Below, piece by piece: positions 6,423 through 7,475 of a stretch of DNA of 7,475 nt. Positions within the stretch are counted from its first letter, which is position 1. Every line of letters begins with the position of its first letter. The position numbers and the translations under genes were made by a program. Source of the stretch: Sulfurimonas sp. (lineage in GTDB: Bacteria > Campylobacterota > Campylobacteria > Campylobacterales > Sulfurimonadaceae); the NCBI GenBank assembly GCA_030646745.1, contig JAUSKV010000013.1, positions 1 through 7,475 of the forward strand. The letters are read 5' to 3'. The notes beneath the pieces are model-generated. The model made no database searches, had not been told where the DNA came from, and saw only the letters and a list, made by a program, of their open reading frames with translations.

Positions 6423-7475
6423 TGAAAGCTAGAATGACAATTAAGAAACAACTGGTTATAGCACTTTTAGTTGTAGGGATTACACCCTTTGTTGTGATGG
6501 GTATAACATCCTATATGAAATCAAGCGACGCACTGAGTCAAGAGGCAACCGCTAAGATGGAGATGGCAAGAGAGCTGAAAAAAGCTCAGCTTCAAACCTA
6601 TGTAAAATTGATAAACGGCGCTATCTCAGTATTGGGAAGCAGTGCAGATGTAAACACTATGTTTGATGCTCTCGTAGCGCAGCACCACAAGCATAATGTA
6701 GGTGCTGAGGATCCATTTGCTATTACAGGAGAAGCTGAAGTTCAGGCAATATACAAAGAGTATGACGCCTACTTTAAACGTTTTATGGAGAGTTACGGTC
6801 TCTATGATCTCTTTATAGTTTGTAAACCGCATGGTCATGTTATGTACACTGTTTCCAGAGAGTCTGATTTGGGGCAAAATTTAAAAACCGGAACTCTGCG
6901 CGATAGCGGTTTGGCTGCAGCATGGGAGGGTGTAGTCTCTCAACGCCGTACCGTATTTATAGATATGCGTCCATATGCACCTAGCAACGGGGATCCGGCT
7001 ATGTTTATGGGAACACCTATCCTTGATAAAGCCGGTGAGATGAAAGGTGTTGTTATTGTTCAGCTAAGTGAAAAAGCACTCAATGAGATAATGAATGAAA
7101 GAACAGGTATGGGCAAATCTGGGGAAACCTATCTTGTAGGTGCAGATAAATTAATGCGTAGCGACAGTTTTCTTGATCCGACAAATCACTCTATAAAAGC
7201 CTCTTTTAAAAATCCCTCTGCAGGTTCTGTAAAAACTGAAGCAACAACTGCTACTGCTGCGGGACAGAGTGGTACGAAAATTATTATCGACTACGATGGA
7301 CATCCTGTTCTTTCATCTTACACAACGGTGGATGTATTTGGTGTTAAGTGGTCACTCATAGCTGAGATTGATGAGTCAGAGGTGTTTGCGGCTGTAATCA
7401 GCCTGCGTAACAATGCCATGATTATGGGATTAGTTTTTCTGGGACTTATTATTGCATTAGCACTGTTTCTGGGTC
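6422..7475 (+). CDS. Methyl-accepting chemotaxis protein with periplasmic Cache-type sensor (3' truncated by window edge)
   Basis: The first 351 residues of a transmembrane chemoreceptor; the frame is open to the window end. A short basic N-terminus (MKARMTIKKQ) precedes the first membrane helix (about 11-29). A periplasmic region of about 300 residues follows, and a second hydrophobic helix begins near residue 332 (NAMIMGLVFLGLIIALALFL). The periplasmic part resembles a double Cache domain: a long helix at 38-70, LYDLFIV at 127-133, then GMGKSGETYLVG (229-240), and finally FGVKWSLIAEIDESEVF (306-322), an ending typical of these receptors. The HAMP and methyl-accepting signalling domains would lie beyond the window; calling it a chemoreceptor relies on context and on the Cache pattern, so a Cache-containing kinase or cyclase is a lesser alternative. 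The ligand cannot be predicted. It is a natural substrate for the CheR, CheB and CheD encoded upstream. Confidence 0.85.
   Translation, partial: MKARMTIKKQLVIALLVVGITPFVVMGITSYMKSSDALSQEATAKMEMARELKKAQLQTYVKLINGAISVLGSSADVNTMFDALVAQHHKHNVGAEDPFAITGEAEVQAIYKEYDAYFKRFMESYGLYDLFIVCKPHGHVMYTVSRESDLGQNLKTGTLRDSGLAAAWEGVVSQRRTVFIDMRPYAPSNGDPAMFMGTPILDKAGEMKGVVIVQLSEKALNEIMNERTGMGKSGETYLVGADKLMRSDSFLDPTNHSIKASFKNPSAGSVKTEATTATAAGQSGTKIIIDYDGHPVLSSYTTVDVFGVKWSLIAEIDESEVFAAVISLRNNAMIMGLVFLGLIIALALFLG

Noticed and set aside
6626..6877. 83-codon ORF on the - strand inside the receptor gene
   Set aside because: It is antisense to the well-supported Cache region, with no ribosome binding site or motif support. 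The other - strand ORFs at 134-361, 1731-1982, 2540-2857 and 3036-3254 were dropped for the same reason.
1..7475. tRNA, rRNA, CRISPR arrays, insertion sequences, attachment sites or frameshifted genes
   Set aside because: None seen: genes abut almost continuously, all internal reading frames are intact, and no repeat-spacer or terminal inverted repeat structure was noticed.

Overview
The window is a gene-dense chemotaxis and signal-transduction locus, with every recognisable gene on the + strand. It most resembles a member of the Campylobacterota (the former Epsilonproteobacteria, for example a Sulfurimonas-like bacterium). That assignment rests on protein style: a kinase with an 'AHQWRQPLN' H-box, Lys/Glu/Ile-rich proteins in AT-rich DNA, a Cache-type chemoreceptor and closely packed genes. 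It is an inference, not a database result.

Layout: the 3' end of cheA (3-734); cheR (738-1559); an unusual histidine-kinase-like gene (1569-2462); cheD (2462-2926); cheB (2926-3975); a response regulator with a receiver domain, a PAS-like middle and a helical C-terminal domain (3977-5458); a soluble histidine kinase (5473-6276); a 145-base spacer with two possible very small ORFs (6288-6314 and 6351-6422) and a weak promoter candidate; and the 5' part of a methyl-accepting chemotaxis protein (6422 to the window end). From cheA to the second kinase the gaps are 14 bases or less, and two junctions are one-base TAATG overlaps, so this looks like one operon. Transcription must begin upstream of the window, and no terminator was seen.

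How the genes fit together: CheA would phosphorylate receiver domains (CheB and perhaps the 3977-5458 regulator). CheR methylates receptors, CheB demethylates or deamidates them, and CheD deamidates them, so the locus carries a full receptor-adaptation set. A candidate client receptor lies at the end. Between and after these genes sit components of ordinary two-component type, suggesting that a branched phosphorelay is wired into the chemotaxis array.

Most notable points: (1) the kinase-like protein at 1569-2462 has Asn where the phosphoacceptor His should be, yet keeps its ATP-binding boxes and an E-x-x-N pattern associated with HisKA phosphatase activity; (2) this protein and the 3977-5458 regulator end in similar acidic 16-residue tails finishing in G-L-x-x-F; (3) the regulator has a C-terminal helical domain I cannot assign; (4) CheA here ends after its CheW-like domain, with no fused receiver, and CheB keeps its receiver, unlike the best-known Campylobacter and Helicobacter arrangements; (5) a 23-codon ORF with its own ribosome binding site is joined to the receptor gene by a TAATG overlap.
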